From: Methylobacterium hispanicum
GTDB taxonomy: Bacteria; Pseudomonadota; Alphaproteobacteria; Rhizobiales; Beijerinckiaceae
Direction of reading: 5' to 3'
DNA length: 64,000 bases
NCBI RefSeq assembly: GCF_022179285.1
Contig: NZ_BPQO01000005.1
Coordinates: 186,001 to 250,000 of the forward strand
In this document: in pieces, positions 8,192-15,749 of the stretch
How the letters are laid out: every line of letters begins with the position of its first letter
Position numbering within the stretch: the stretch's first letter is position 1
Notes under the pieces: generated by a model
Database searches by the model: none
What the model saw: only the letters and a program-made list of their open reading frames with translations
What the model was told of the DNA's origin: nothing
Made by a program: the position numbers and the translations under genes

Positions 8192-8668
8192 TCAGGTCTT
8201 GTCCGGCCCGCGCGCCGGCGCCGCGGCCGCAAGGTCGAGTTGGACCGAGCCCGTCGGCGATCCTTCGGGCAGGACGGGGGCGGCGGCCAGGCCGCAGCGC
8301 CGGATCTCGTCCGCGACCGCGCGCGCCAGCAGCTGGTAGTGGAACGGCTTCCACAGGATCCGGACGTCGGCGGGGATCAGGTCGGGGAGATCGCTCGCCG
8401 CACCGGAGGTGATCAGCAGCGCCAGCCCGGGCCACCGCGCCCGCGCGCGGTGGATCAGGCCGATCCCGTCGCCGACCGCCGAGAGCGTCCGGCCGGTGAT
8501 CAGCGCGCGGGTCCCGGGCCGCGCCTCCAGCTGCGCGAGCGCTCCGGGGACGGTGGAGGTCGCCGCGACCGCGAAGCCGGCATCGCCCAGCATGTCGGTC
8601 ATGACCATGCGGATCAGCGCGTCGCCTTCGGCGACGAGGATCGTGTCGGACTCGCTCAGCGGTATCAC
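8192..8668 (-). CDS. stand-alone receiver-like protein with missing phosphoacceptor
   Basis: From the GTG at 8668 this encodes 158 residues that fold as a response-regulator receiver: LVAEGDALIRMVMTDML (residues 11-27) matches the first strand and helix, and ILWKPF (Lys107) matches the conserved Lys-Pro. At the normal phosphoacceptor position the sequence is ALITGRTL (Gly59) where family members have TDV or MDI, so the aspartate is absent. Part of the acidic pocket is also altered (AEGD instead of EDE/VDD). It therefore probably acts as a pseudo-receiver, signalling through protein contacts and not phosphorylation. Upstream in-frame starts would add a low-complexity Arg/Gly-rich leader and are less likely. 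No kinase or output gene is adjacent. Confidence 0.65.
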   Translation of the reverse strand: MIPLSESDTILVAEGDALIRMVMTDMLGDAGFAVAATSTVPGALAQLEARPGTRALITGRTLSAVGDGIGLIHRARARWPGLALLITSGAASDLPDLIPADVRILWKPFHYQLLARAVADEIRRCGLAAAPVLPEGSPTGSVQLDLAAAAPARGPDKT

Positions 8669-8890
8669 CGGATCGTCTGGGCCCCCGCCACCGCGTCCCG
8701 CACCACGGGCGGCCGGGCCGCGGTCGAGCCGCGCCGTCCGCTCTCCTCGATACTGTGTGGATGCATACAGACTTCTGGTTGAGGTATCAATCCGTCGGCG
8801 CGGCCGAAGAGCCCGGTCGTCGGAGATCGGTACAACCTTGAATTGATGCGAGCGGCGCACCGCTCCGGCTACGGGAGAGCGCGACCGGCC

Positions 8891-9067
8891 TCAGACCCGG
8901 CCGAGCAGGAACAGGCCGAGCCCGGCGGCGAGCAGGCTCCCGGCGATGCGCGCGCAGGCGACCGCCCCGACGCCGTCCTCGCGCTCCCGCAGATGTGCGA
9001 GTTCGGCGAAGATCGCGGCCCAGTAGGCCGCCCAGAGGCCGAGGGCGGAGATCAGCCAGGTGTGCAT
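8891..9067 (-). CDS. small two-span membrane protein, unknown
   Basis: From the ATG at 9067 this is 58 residues with two hydrophobic stretches (WLISALGLWAAYWAAIFAEL and IAGSLLAAGLGLFLLGRV) separated by a short charged loop (HLREREDG). A GTG at 9103, 3 bp after the repressor stop, would extend it by 12 residues. It lies directly downstream of the LacI-family gene on the same strand and may be read from that transcript. I recognise no family. The two-helix hairpin pattern argues for a real small membrane protein but gives no function. Confidence 0.45.
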   Translation of the reverse strand: MHTWLISALGLWAAYWAAIFAELAHLREREDGVGAVACARIAGSLLAAGLGLFLLGRV

Positions 9068-9106
9068 CGCCGCAAGATGGGCGGCCGGGGTCGAAGGCGG
9101 CACCGA

Positions 9107-10090
9107 CTACCCGCGCCGGGTCGAGCCGCGCAGCACGGTCCGGCCGCTGAGCACCACCTTCCGCACGGGCTGGTCGGGCTGGGCGATCCGCTCGAACAGC
9201 AGCCGCATCGCCTGCGCGCCGATCTCGTCGACCGGCTGCTCGACCACGGTGAGGCCCGGCTCGACGAGGTCCGTCCAGGGCTCGTTGTCGAATCCCGCCA
9301 GCGCGAGGTCGTCCGGAACCCGCAGACCCGCGGCGCGGGCGGCGCGCACCGCCCCCATCAGGATCAGGCCGTTCGAGAGCACCAGCGCCTCCGGCCGATC
9401 CGCCTCGGCGAGCCAGCGGGCGGCGGCGGCCTCGGCGGCGGCGGCGTTGGGCGCCACGGTGCGGACGCTGGGCACCAGCCCGTGCCGGACCATGGCCGCC
9501 TCGTAGCCCGCCCGGCGCTCGCGCGCGGTCGAACTCGTCGAGCCGAACAGGCCGCCGATGCGCGAGAAGCCCTGGCGGACGAGGAGGTCCACGAGGCCCG
9601 CGCCCGCGGCCGGGTTGTCGAGAACCACGCTGTCGTGGGCGCCGGGCGGCCCGGCGCGGTCGATCAGCACCACCGGGAAGCCGAGGGACCGCTCGCGCAG
9701 CGACTCGGCCCCGCCGCCCGTCGGCGCGAAGATCACGCCGGTGACGCGCTCCTCCTCCATCAGGCGCAGGTACATCGCCTCGCGGGCCGGGTCCTCGTCG
9801 GTGTTGCAGAGGATGACCCGCATGCCCTCGGCGAAGGCCGCATCCTCGACCGCGCGGCTCACCGCGGTGAAGAAGGGGTTGCGGATGTCGGCCACGATCA
9901 GGCCGATGGTCCGGGCGGATTGCGAGCGCAGGCGCCGGGCCGAGAGGTTCGGCCGGTAGCCGGTCGCGCGCACCGCCGCCTCGACCTGCTCGCGCAGGGC
10001 CTCGCTCACCGGCCCGCTGCCCAGCGCCCGCGAGACCGTCGCGGTCGAGACGCCCGCCGCGCGGGCCACATCGCGGATGCCGACGGTCAT
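9107..10090 (-). CDS. LacI-family repressor, FruR-like
   Basis: This 327-residue regulator has the LacI helix-turn-helix at the N-terminus (IRDVARAAGVSTATVSRAL, residues 5-23) and the hinge helix LSARRLRSQSARTIGLIV. A periplasmic-binding-protein-like effector domain follows. The ATG at 10090 starts the HTH immediately, as is usual for the family. The gene is divergent from the fructose PTS operon, and the shared 200-bp region holds a perfect palindrome of LacI type (10214-10237). The natural reading is repression of fruBKA and perhaps itself, relieved by fructose 1-phosphate or fructose 1,6-bisphosphate as in FruR/Cra proteins. Effector identity is inferred. Confidence 0.9.
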   Translation of the reverse strand: MTVGIRDVARAAGVSTATVSRALGSGPVSEALREQVEAAVRATGYRPNLSARRLRSQSARTIGLIVADIRNPFFTAVSRAVEDAAFAEGMRVILCNTDEDPAREAMYLRLMEEERVTGVIFAPTGGGAESLRERSLGFPVVLIDRAGPPGAHDSVVLDNPAAGAGLVDLLVRQGFSRIGGLFGSTSSTARERRAGYEAAMVRHGLVPSVRTVAPNAAAAEAAAARWLAEADRPEALVLSNGLILMGAVRAARAAGLRVPDDLALAGFDNEPWTDLVEPGLTVVEQPVDEIGAQAMRLLFERIAQPDQPVRKVVLSGRTVLRGSTRRG

Positions 10091-10205
10091 CGCTGGGCCG
10101 ATCCTCAGGAAACGATTACACCACTCTACGGCTGGTTGTGCCATCGCTCGCCGCCTCTCGCAAGCCTGCGCGGCATCGGGATCGAGCCTGTTCGGCTTCT
10201 GCCGT

Positions 10206-10237
10206 TTGACAAGCGCACTGAAAACGTTTTCAGTGCG
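10206..10237 (+). promoter_or_regulatory. fru promoter -35 element and perfect 24-bp LacI-type operator
   Basis: TTGACA (10206-10211) is a consensus -35 box. Directly after it CGCACTGAAAAC and its exact inverse GTTTTCAGTGCG form a gapless palindrome with a central CG (10214-10237), the form typical of LacI/GalR/FruR operators. It overlaps the promoter spacer and -10 position, 53 bp before the fruB ATG and 124 bp before the divergent repressor ATG, so repressor binding would block RNA polymerase. Confidence 0.85.
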
Positions 10238-10289
10238 TCTCACAACAGCCGGCGAACGGTCGGCGATTCGAACGGGAGGAGAGCACGCC

Positions 10290-12836
10290 ATGCTCGCACC
10301 GACGCCGTCCTTCAGCCCGCGCCTGCTCGTGCGGCTCGGCGCGCGACCCGCCACCAAGGAGGCGGCGATCCGCGAGGCCGCCCAGCTCCTCACCGCGTCG
10401 GGCTGCATCGAGGCCGCCTACGGCGCGAGCATGCTGGCCCGGGAGGCGGTGGCGAACACCTATCTGGGCCACGGCGTCGTGATCCCGCACGGCATGGTCG
10501 ATGACCGGCACCTCGTCCGCGAGAGCGGGCTCGCGGTGCTGCAGGTGCCCGAGGGCATCGCGTGGCACGACGGCCAGACGGCGCATCTCGTGGTGGCCAT
10601 CGCCGCGCAGTCCGACACCCACATCACGGTGCTGCGCCGGCTCACCCGCCTGATCCAGGACGAGGCGCGCCTCGAGCAGCTGCGCACCACCACGCAGGAA
10701 TCCGACATCGCCGCGGCGCTCGGCGAGGACGCGCCGGCGCCGGGCGCCGCCGGCCCGGCGAGCGACCTGCGCCAGCGCTTCGACTGGACCGTCGATTACC
10801 CGACCGGCCTGCACGCACGGCCGGCCGCCCACTGGGTCGAGGTGGCCAGGACCTGCCCGGCCCGGATCCAGGTCCGGGCCGGCGCCCAGGTCGCCGACGC
10901 CAAGAACCTGATCGCGCTCCTCCAGCTCGGCCTGCGCTGCGGCGACGCGGTGACGATCTCGGCGGAGGGCGACGACGAAGCGGGAGCGCTCGCCAGGATC
11001 TGCGCCGCGGTCACGGGCCTGAGCGCGGGCGAGAAGGCGGCGGCGCAGCGCGCGGCCGAAGCCGCGGCCTGGGCCGCCGCCCCCGTCGCCGGCTGGAACC
11101 CGGCCGACGCGCCGCGCACCGTCGCCGGCATCGGCGCGAGCCCCGGCATCGCCATCGGACCGATCCACGTGCTGGCGAGCGCCGAGGTCGCGGTGCCGGA
11201 CGAGCCGGAGCCGCTGACCACCGGCGCCGACCGCCTGCACCGGGCGCTGCAGGCGACGGCCGACCAGTTGCGGGCGCTCGCGGACGACACCGAGCGGCGG
11301 CTCGGCCGGCAGGATGCGGGCATCTTCCGGGCGCAAGGGGAACTCATCGCCGACACCGACCTGATCACGCTGGCCTGCCAGCTCATGGTCGAGGGTCACG
11401 GCGTGGCCCACGCGTGGCATGCGGCGGTGGAGCGCATGGCCGGGCAGCTCGCGGCGCTCGGCAACCCGGTCCTCGCGGGCCGCGCGGCGGACCTGCGCGA
11501 CGTCGGGCGCCGGGTGCTGGCGCAGATCGACCCGGCCCTGCGGAGCGGCCACGCCCTGCCGGACGTGCCCTGCATCCTCGTCGCCGCCGACCTCGCGCCC
11601 TCCGACACCGCCGGGCTCGACCCGGCCCGGGTGATCGGGCTCGCGACCGCCCAAGGGGGGCCGACCTCGCACACCGCGATCCTGGCGCGCACGCTCGGCA
11701 TCCCGGCCCTCGTCGCGGGCGGGCCCGGCCTGCTGGCGCTCGCCGACGGCGCGCGGGCGATCCTCGACGGCAGCACCGGGCGCCTCTACCTCGACCCGAG
11801 CGCGGCCGACATCGCCTCGGCGGAGGCGTGGCGCGAGCGGCAGCGCGAGAAGGCCGAGGCGGAGGCGCGCGAGCGGGCGCAGCCCGCCCGGACCCGCGAC
11901 GGGCACCGCATCGCGGTCGGCGCCAACGTCAACAACCCCGAGCAGGTCGGCTTCGCGCTCGACCAGGGCGCCGAGGGCGTCGGGCTGATGCGCACCGAGT
12001 TCCTGTTCCTGGAGCGCGGCGACACGCCCTCCGAGGACGACCAGTACGAGACCTATTCGGGCATGCTCCGGGCGCTCGGTGGCCGGCCGCTCATCGTGCG
12101 CACCCTCGACATCGGCGGCGACAAGCAGGTCGCCCACCTGCGGCTGCCCCACGAGGAGAACCCCTTCCTCGGCGTGCGCGGTGCCCGCCTGCTGCTGCGC
12201 CGCCCCGACCTGATGGAGCCGCAGCTGCGCGCCCTCTACCGGGCCGCCCGCGATCACGTGCCGGCGGATGCCCCCACCGGCAAGGACGCGCCGCTCTCGA
12301 TCATGATGCCGATGATCACCTCGGTGCCGGAGGTGCTGCGGCTGCGCGCGGTCGCGGAGCGCATCCGTGGCGAGGTCGGCGCGCCGCCGGTGCCGCTCGG
12401 CATCATGATCGAGGTGCCGGCCGCCGCGATCCAGGCCGACGCGATGGCCCGGCACTGCGACTTCTTCTCGATCGGCACCAACGACCTGACCCAGTACGCC
12501 CTCGCCATCGACCGGCAGAACACGGAACTCGCACCGGAAGCCGACTCGCTCCACCCGGCGGTGCTGCGCCTCATCCACATGACCTGCGAGGGCGCCGCCC
12601 GCCATGGGCGCTTCGTCGGCGTCTGCGGCGGCATCGCGGGCGATCCGTTCGGGGCCTGCCTGCTGGCGGGGCTCGGGGTCCACGAACTCTCGATGACCCC
12701 GCGCGACCTCGCGGGCGTCAAGGCGCGGCTGCGGGCGGCCGACATGGGCGCGCTGCGCGCGCTCGCCCGCCGGGCCTGCGAGCAGGAGGACGCCGCCGCC
12801 GTCCGCGCCCTCGACGATGCGGGAGGCCCCGCGTGA
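10290..12836 (+). CDS. fruB: PTS fructose multiphosphoryl transfer protein, IIA-HPr-EI fusion
   Basis: This 848-residue cytosolic protein carries phosphate from PEP to the fructose permease within one chain. Residues 1-145 are an EIIA-Fru domain with the active His67 in VVIPHG. Residues about 165-250 are HPr with active His175 in PTGLHARPA. From about residue 278 to the end is Enzyme I, with active His461 in GGPTSHTAILAR and the conserved Cys in GVCGGIAGD. The HPr site equivalent to Ser46 is Asn206, so regulation by HPr(Ser) kinase is not expected. The ATG follows GGGAGGAGAG. The stop overlaps the fruK start by 4 bp (GTGA). The same domain order occurs in FruB of Rhodobacter and Xanthomonas. 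Expression is likely controlled by the divergent LacI-type repressor. Confidence 0.95.
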   Translation: MLAPTPSFSPRLLVRLGARPATKEAAIREAAQLLTASGCIEAAYGASMLAREAVANTYLGHGVVIPHGMVDDRHLVRESGLAVLQVPEGIAWHDGQTAHLVVAIAAQSDTHITVLRRLTRLIQDEARLEQLRTTTQESDIAAALGEDAPAPGAAGPASDLRQRFDWTVDYPTGLHARPAAHWVEVARTCPARIQVRAGAQVADAKNLIALLQLGLRCGDAVTISAEGDDEAGALARICAAVTGLSAGEKAAAQRAAEAAAWAAAPVAGWNPADAPRTVAGIGASPGIAIGPIHVLASAEVAVPDEPEPLTTGADRLHRALQATADQLRALADDTERRLGRQDAGIFRAQGELIADTDLITLACQLMVEGHGVAHAWHAAVERMAGQLAALGNPVLAGRAADLRDVGRRVLAQIDPALRSGHALPDVPCILVAADLAPSDTAGLDPARVIGLATAQGGPTSHTAILARTLGIPALVAGGPGLLALADGARAILDGSTGRLYLDPSAADIASAEAWRERQREKAEAEARERAQPARTRDGHRIAVGANVNNPEQVGFALDQGAEGVGLMRTEFLFLERGDTPSEDDQYETYSGMLRALGGRPLIVRTLDIGGDKQVAHLRLPHEENPFLGVRGARLLLRRPDLMEPQLRALYRAARDHVPADAPTGKDAPLSIMMPMITSVPEVLRLRAVAERIRGEVGAPPVPLGIMIEVPAAAIQADAMARHCDFFSIGTNDLTQYALAIDRQNTELAPEADSLHPAVLRLIHMTCEGAARHGRFVGVCGGIAGDPFGACLLAGLGVHELSMTPRDLAGVKARLRAADMGALRALARRACEQEDAAAVRALDDAGGPA

Positions 12837-13783
12837 GCCCGATCCTCACCCTCACCCTCAACCCGGCGATCGACCAGACCGTGCGGCTCGACGCGCTGGT
12901 GCCGGGCAGCGTGCACCGGGCCCGCGCGGTGCGGTCCCACGCGGGCGGCAAGGGCGTCAACGTCGCCCTCTGCCTCGCCGATTGGGGCCTGCCGGTCGCG
13001 GCGAGCGGCGTGCTCGGCTCGGACAACGCCGCGCCCTTCGCGCAGCTGATGGCCGAGCGGGGCATCGACGACCGCTTCCTCCGGATCCCGGGCGAGACCC
13101 GGACCAACCTCAAGCTTCTCGACCGGAAGACCGGCGACACCACCGACATCAACCTGCCGGGCCTCGCCGTCTCGCCGGACACGCTCGACGCCGCCCGCGC
13201 GGCGCTCATCGACCTCGCGGATGCGGGGAGCCTCGCGGTGCTGGCCGGCAGCCTGCCGGGAACCCTGCCGCCCGAGACCTATCGCGATCTCACGGCGCGG
13301 CTGAACGCCCGCGGCGCCCGGGTGGTGCTCGACGCCTCCGGCGGCCCGCTCGCCGCCGCGCTCGCCGGGCCGAGGGATGCGCTGCCCTACGCCGTGAAGC
13401 CGAACCGGCACGAGCTGGAGGAATGGGCCGGCCGGCCGCTGCCCGCGCTCGGAGACGTGCTCGACGCCGCCCGGTCCCTGCGCGACCGCGGCATCGCGCT
13501 GGTCGCGGTCTCGCTCGGAGCCGAGGGCGCGCTGTTCCTCGGCGAGGCCGGCGCGGTCCACGCCCGACCGCCCGCGACCGCGGTGGCGAGCACGGTCGGG
13601 GCGGGCGACGCCCTGGTGGCCGGCCTCGTCGCCAGCCTGCATGAAGGGCTAGCGCTCCCCGATACAGCCCGCCGGGCTCTGGCCTTCGCGGCCGCCAAGC
13701 TCGCCCGCGAGGGCGCCGGCCTGCCCCCGCGCCCGGAGGTCGAGGCCATCGCCGCGACGGTTCGGGTGGAGGCGATTGGCTGA
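12833..13783 (+). CDS. fruK: 1-phosphofructokinase
   Basis: This 316-residue PfkB-family kinase converts fructose 1-phosphate, the product of the fructose PTS, to fructose 1,6-bisphosphate using ATP. The N-terminal substrate motif is TLTLNPAIDQTV, the glycine pair region is HAGGKGVNVA (residues 37-46), and the anion hole/catalytic base is VGAGDAL (Asp259). The GTG start overlaps the fruB stop by 4 bp. The next gene, fruA, follows after about 100 bp that contain a GC-rich hairpin. The gene order fruB-fruK-fruA is the standard fructose operon. Confidence 0.95.
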   Translation: MSPILTLTLNPAIDQTVRLDALVPGSVHRARAVRSHAGGKGVNVALCLADWGLPVAASGVLGSDNAAPFAQLMAERGIDDRFLRIPGETRTNLKLLDRKTGDTTDINLPGLAVSPDTLDAARAALIDLADAGSLAVLAGSLPGTLPPETYRDLTARLNARGARVVLDASGGPLAAALAGPRDALPYAVKPNRHELEEWAGRPLPALGDVLDAARSLRDRGIALVAVSLGAEGALFLGEAGAVHARPPATAVASTVGAGDALVAGLVASLHEGLALPDTARRALAFAAAKLAREGAGLPPRPEVEAIAATVRVEAIG

Positions 13784-13795
13784 TGCGATGCGCCC

Positions 13796-13818
13796 CCCTC
13801 CCCCTCTGCGGGGGAGGG
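13796..13818. repeat. GC-rich hairpin between fruK and fruA
   Basis: CCCTCCCCC (13796-13804) and GGGGGAGGG (13810-13818) form a perfect 9-bp stem with a TCTGC loop, 12 bp after fruK. The sequence CTCTGCGGGGGAGGGAG recurs at the right end of repeat copy R4 (near 33054-33070), and a similar 10-bp stem lies at 50854-50877. Within an operon it could attenuate fruA or mark an mRNA processing point. Confidence 0.55.
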
Positions 13819-13886
13819 AGCGCGCTTTCCGCCACTGACCGGATGTCCTGACGAACAGACCAACACAACCAACCCAGGAGGAAACC

Positions 13887-15629
13887 ATGGCCCCCTTGCT
13901 GGCGGTGGTCGGAGGCGCGGACCTCCCCACCCACGCCGTCCTCGCCCTCGAGGCCCTGCGCAAGGCCGCGGGGCGCCGCAACCAGCCGATCGCGCTGGAG
14001 CTGCGCGGCACGGGCGGCGGCAATCCCCTGCCGGAGACCGCGATCGGCGAGGCGCGGGCGGTGCTCCTCGTCGGCTCCGGCGATCTCGGCGAGGGCCGGT
14101 TCGGCCCGCTCGCCAAGGCGCGGGCCGCGATCGAGGAGGTGCTGACCGATGCGGGCGCCGTGCTCGAGCGGGCGCTGGCGGGCGCGCCCGCGGCCGCATC
14201 GTCCGGCCCCGCAAGAATCGTCGCGGTGACCTCCTGCCCGACCGGCATCGCCCACACCTTCATGGCCGCCGAGGGCATCCAGGCGGCCGGCAAGGCGCTC
14301 GGCCACGCGGTGCGGGTGGAGACGCAGGGCTCGGTCGGCGCCCGCGACGCGCTGACCGCCGCGGAGATCGCGGCGGCCGACATCGTGCTCATCGCCGCCG
14401 ACAAGGGCGTCGACCGGGCGCGCTTCGCCGGCAAGCGGGTCTACGCGGCCGGGACCAAGGCGGCGATCCGCGACGGCCGGGGCCTGATCGCGACCGCGCT
14501 CGCCGAGGCACGGATGCAGCCGGCGGACGGCGCCGCGGCGACCGGGGATCCGGCGCGGCCCGAGGCGGCGCAGGCCAAGGCCGGCGCCTACAAGCACCTG
14601 ATGACCGGGGTCTCCTTCATGCTGCCCTTCGTGGTGGCGGGCGGCCTGCTCATCGCGCTGGCCTTCGCAGTCGGCGGCATCGACGCGATGGCGCCGGGCC
14701 ATGCCGGGACGCTGGGCTACGCGCTGGGCGAGATCGGCGCCAAGGCGGCCTTCGCGCTGATCGTGCCGGCGCTCGCGGGCTACATCGCCTACTCCATCGC
14801 CGACCGGCCCGGCATCGCGCCCGGCATGGTCGGCGGGATGCTGGCGGCCAACCTCCAGGCCGGCTTCCTCGGCGGCATCGCGGCGGGCTTCATCGCGGGC
14901 TACACGGTGGCCTTTCTCAACCGGCACATCCGCCTGCCCAGGAATCTGGACGGGCTGAAGCCCGTCCTGATCCTGCCGCTGCTGGCCACCGCCATCACCG
15001 GCCTGCTGATGATCTACGTGGTGGGCGTGCCGGTGGCGGCGGTCCTCGCGGCGCTGACCGGCTGGCTCAAGGGCATGCAGGGGGCGAGCGCGCTGGTGCT
15101 CGGGCTGATCCTCGGCGGCATGATGGCGGTCGACATGGGTGGGCCGATCAACAAGGCGGCCTACGCCTCGGCCGCGGCGCTGCTCTCCTCGGGCGTCGAT
15201 GCTCCGATGGCCGCGGTGATGCTCGGCGGCATGACCCCGCCCCTCGGGCTCGCCCTCGCCACCCGCCTGTTCCCGGCCCGCTTCACCGCGCCGGAGCGCG
15301 AGGCAGGCGGCGCCGCGGCGGTGCTCGGCGCCGCGTTCATCACGGAGGGCGCGATCCCCTTCGCGGCGGCCGACCCGCTGCGGGTGATCCCCGCGATGGT
15401 GGCGGGCTCCGCCGCGGCCGGTGCGCTGGCGCTCAGCCTCGGCGTGACGCTGAAGGTGCCCCACGGCGGCCTGTTCGTGCTGCCGATCCCGAACGCGGTG
15501 ACGAACCTTCCGGGCGCGGTGATCGCTCTCGCCGCCGGCAGCGCGATCACGGCCGTTCTGGTAGGGGCCCTGAAGAAGCGGACCGCCCAAGGCCCGGCGG
15601 AAACAGGCGAACAACAGATCTTCAGCTAG
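13887..15629 (+). CDS. fruA: PTS fructose-specific EIIBC component
   Basis: This 580-residue inner-membrane permease imports and phosphorylates fructose to fructose 1-phosphate. Residues 1 to about 100 resemble a IIB fold without the active Cys, like the IIB' domain of E. coli FruA. Residues 110-210 are the functional IIB with Cys117 in TSCPTGIAHTFMAAE. The rest is the IIC channel (GVSFMLPFVVAGGLLIALAF onward), including the MAVDMGGPINKAAY substrate segment. The ATG is preceded by AGGAGGAAACC, a very strong ribosome site. Phosphate would come from the IIA domain of FruB. It is followed 120 bp later by an outer-membrane porin gene on the same strand. Confidence 0.95.
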   Translation: MAPLLAVVGGADLPTHAVLALEALRKAAGRRNQPIALELRGTGGGNPLPETAIGEARAVLLVGSGDLGEGRFGPLAKARAAIEEVLTDAGAVLERALAGAPAAASSGPARIVAVTSCPTGIAHTFMAAEGIQAAGKALGHAVRVETQGSVGARDALTAAEIAAADIVLIAADKGVDRARFAGKRVYAAGTKAAIRDGRGLIATALAEARMQPADGAAATGDPARPEAAQAKAGAYKHLMTGVSFMLPFVVAGGLLIALAFAVGGIDAMAPGHAGTLGYALGEIGAKAAFALIVPALAGYIAYSIADRPGIAPGMVGGMLAANLQAGFLGGIAAGFIAGYTVAFLNRHIRLPRNLDGLKPVLILPLLATAITGLLMIYVVGVPVAAVLAALTGWLKGMQGASALVLGLILGGMMAVDMGGPINKAAYASAAALLSSGVDAPMAAVMLGGMTPPLGLALATRLFPARFTAPEREAGGAAAVLGAAFITEGAIPFAAADPLRVIPAMVAGSAAAGALALSLGVTLKVPHGGLFVLPIPNAVTNLPGAVIALAAGSAITAVLVGALKKRTAQGPAETGEQQIFS

Positions 15630-15749
15630 AGGCTTCTGGATTTTCCAGTCCCTATCGACTGAAGCCGCCACGCGAAAACACCGCAACCGTCACGAAACCC
15701 GGCGCGAGACCGGGAACATGAACAACGCACTCTCCTGGGGGGATGGACC

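Noticed and set aside
13290..15686. Long minus-strand frame over fruA
   Set aside because: Antisense to fruA with intact IIB/IIC motifs; no ribosome site or recognizable protein.
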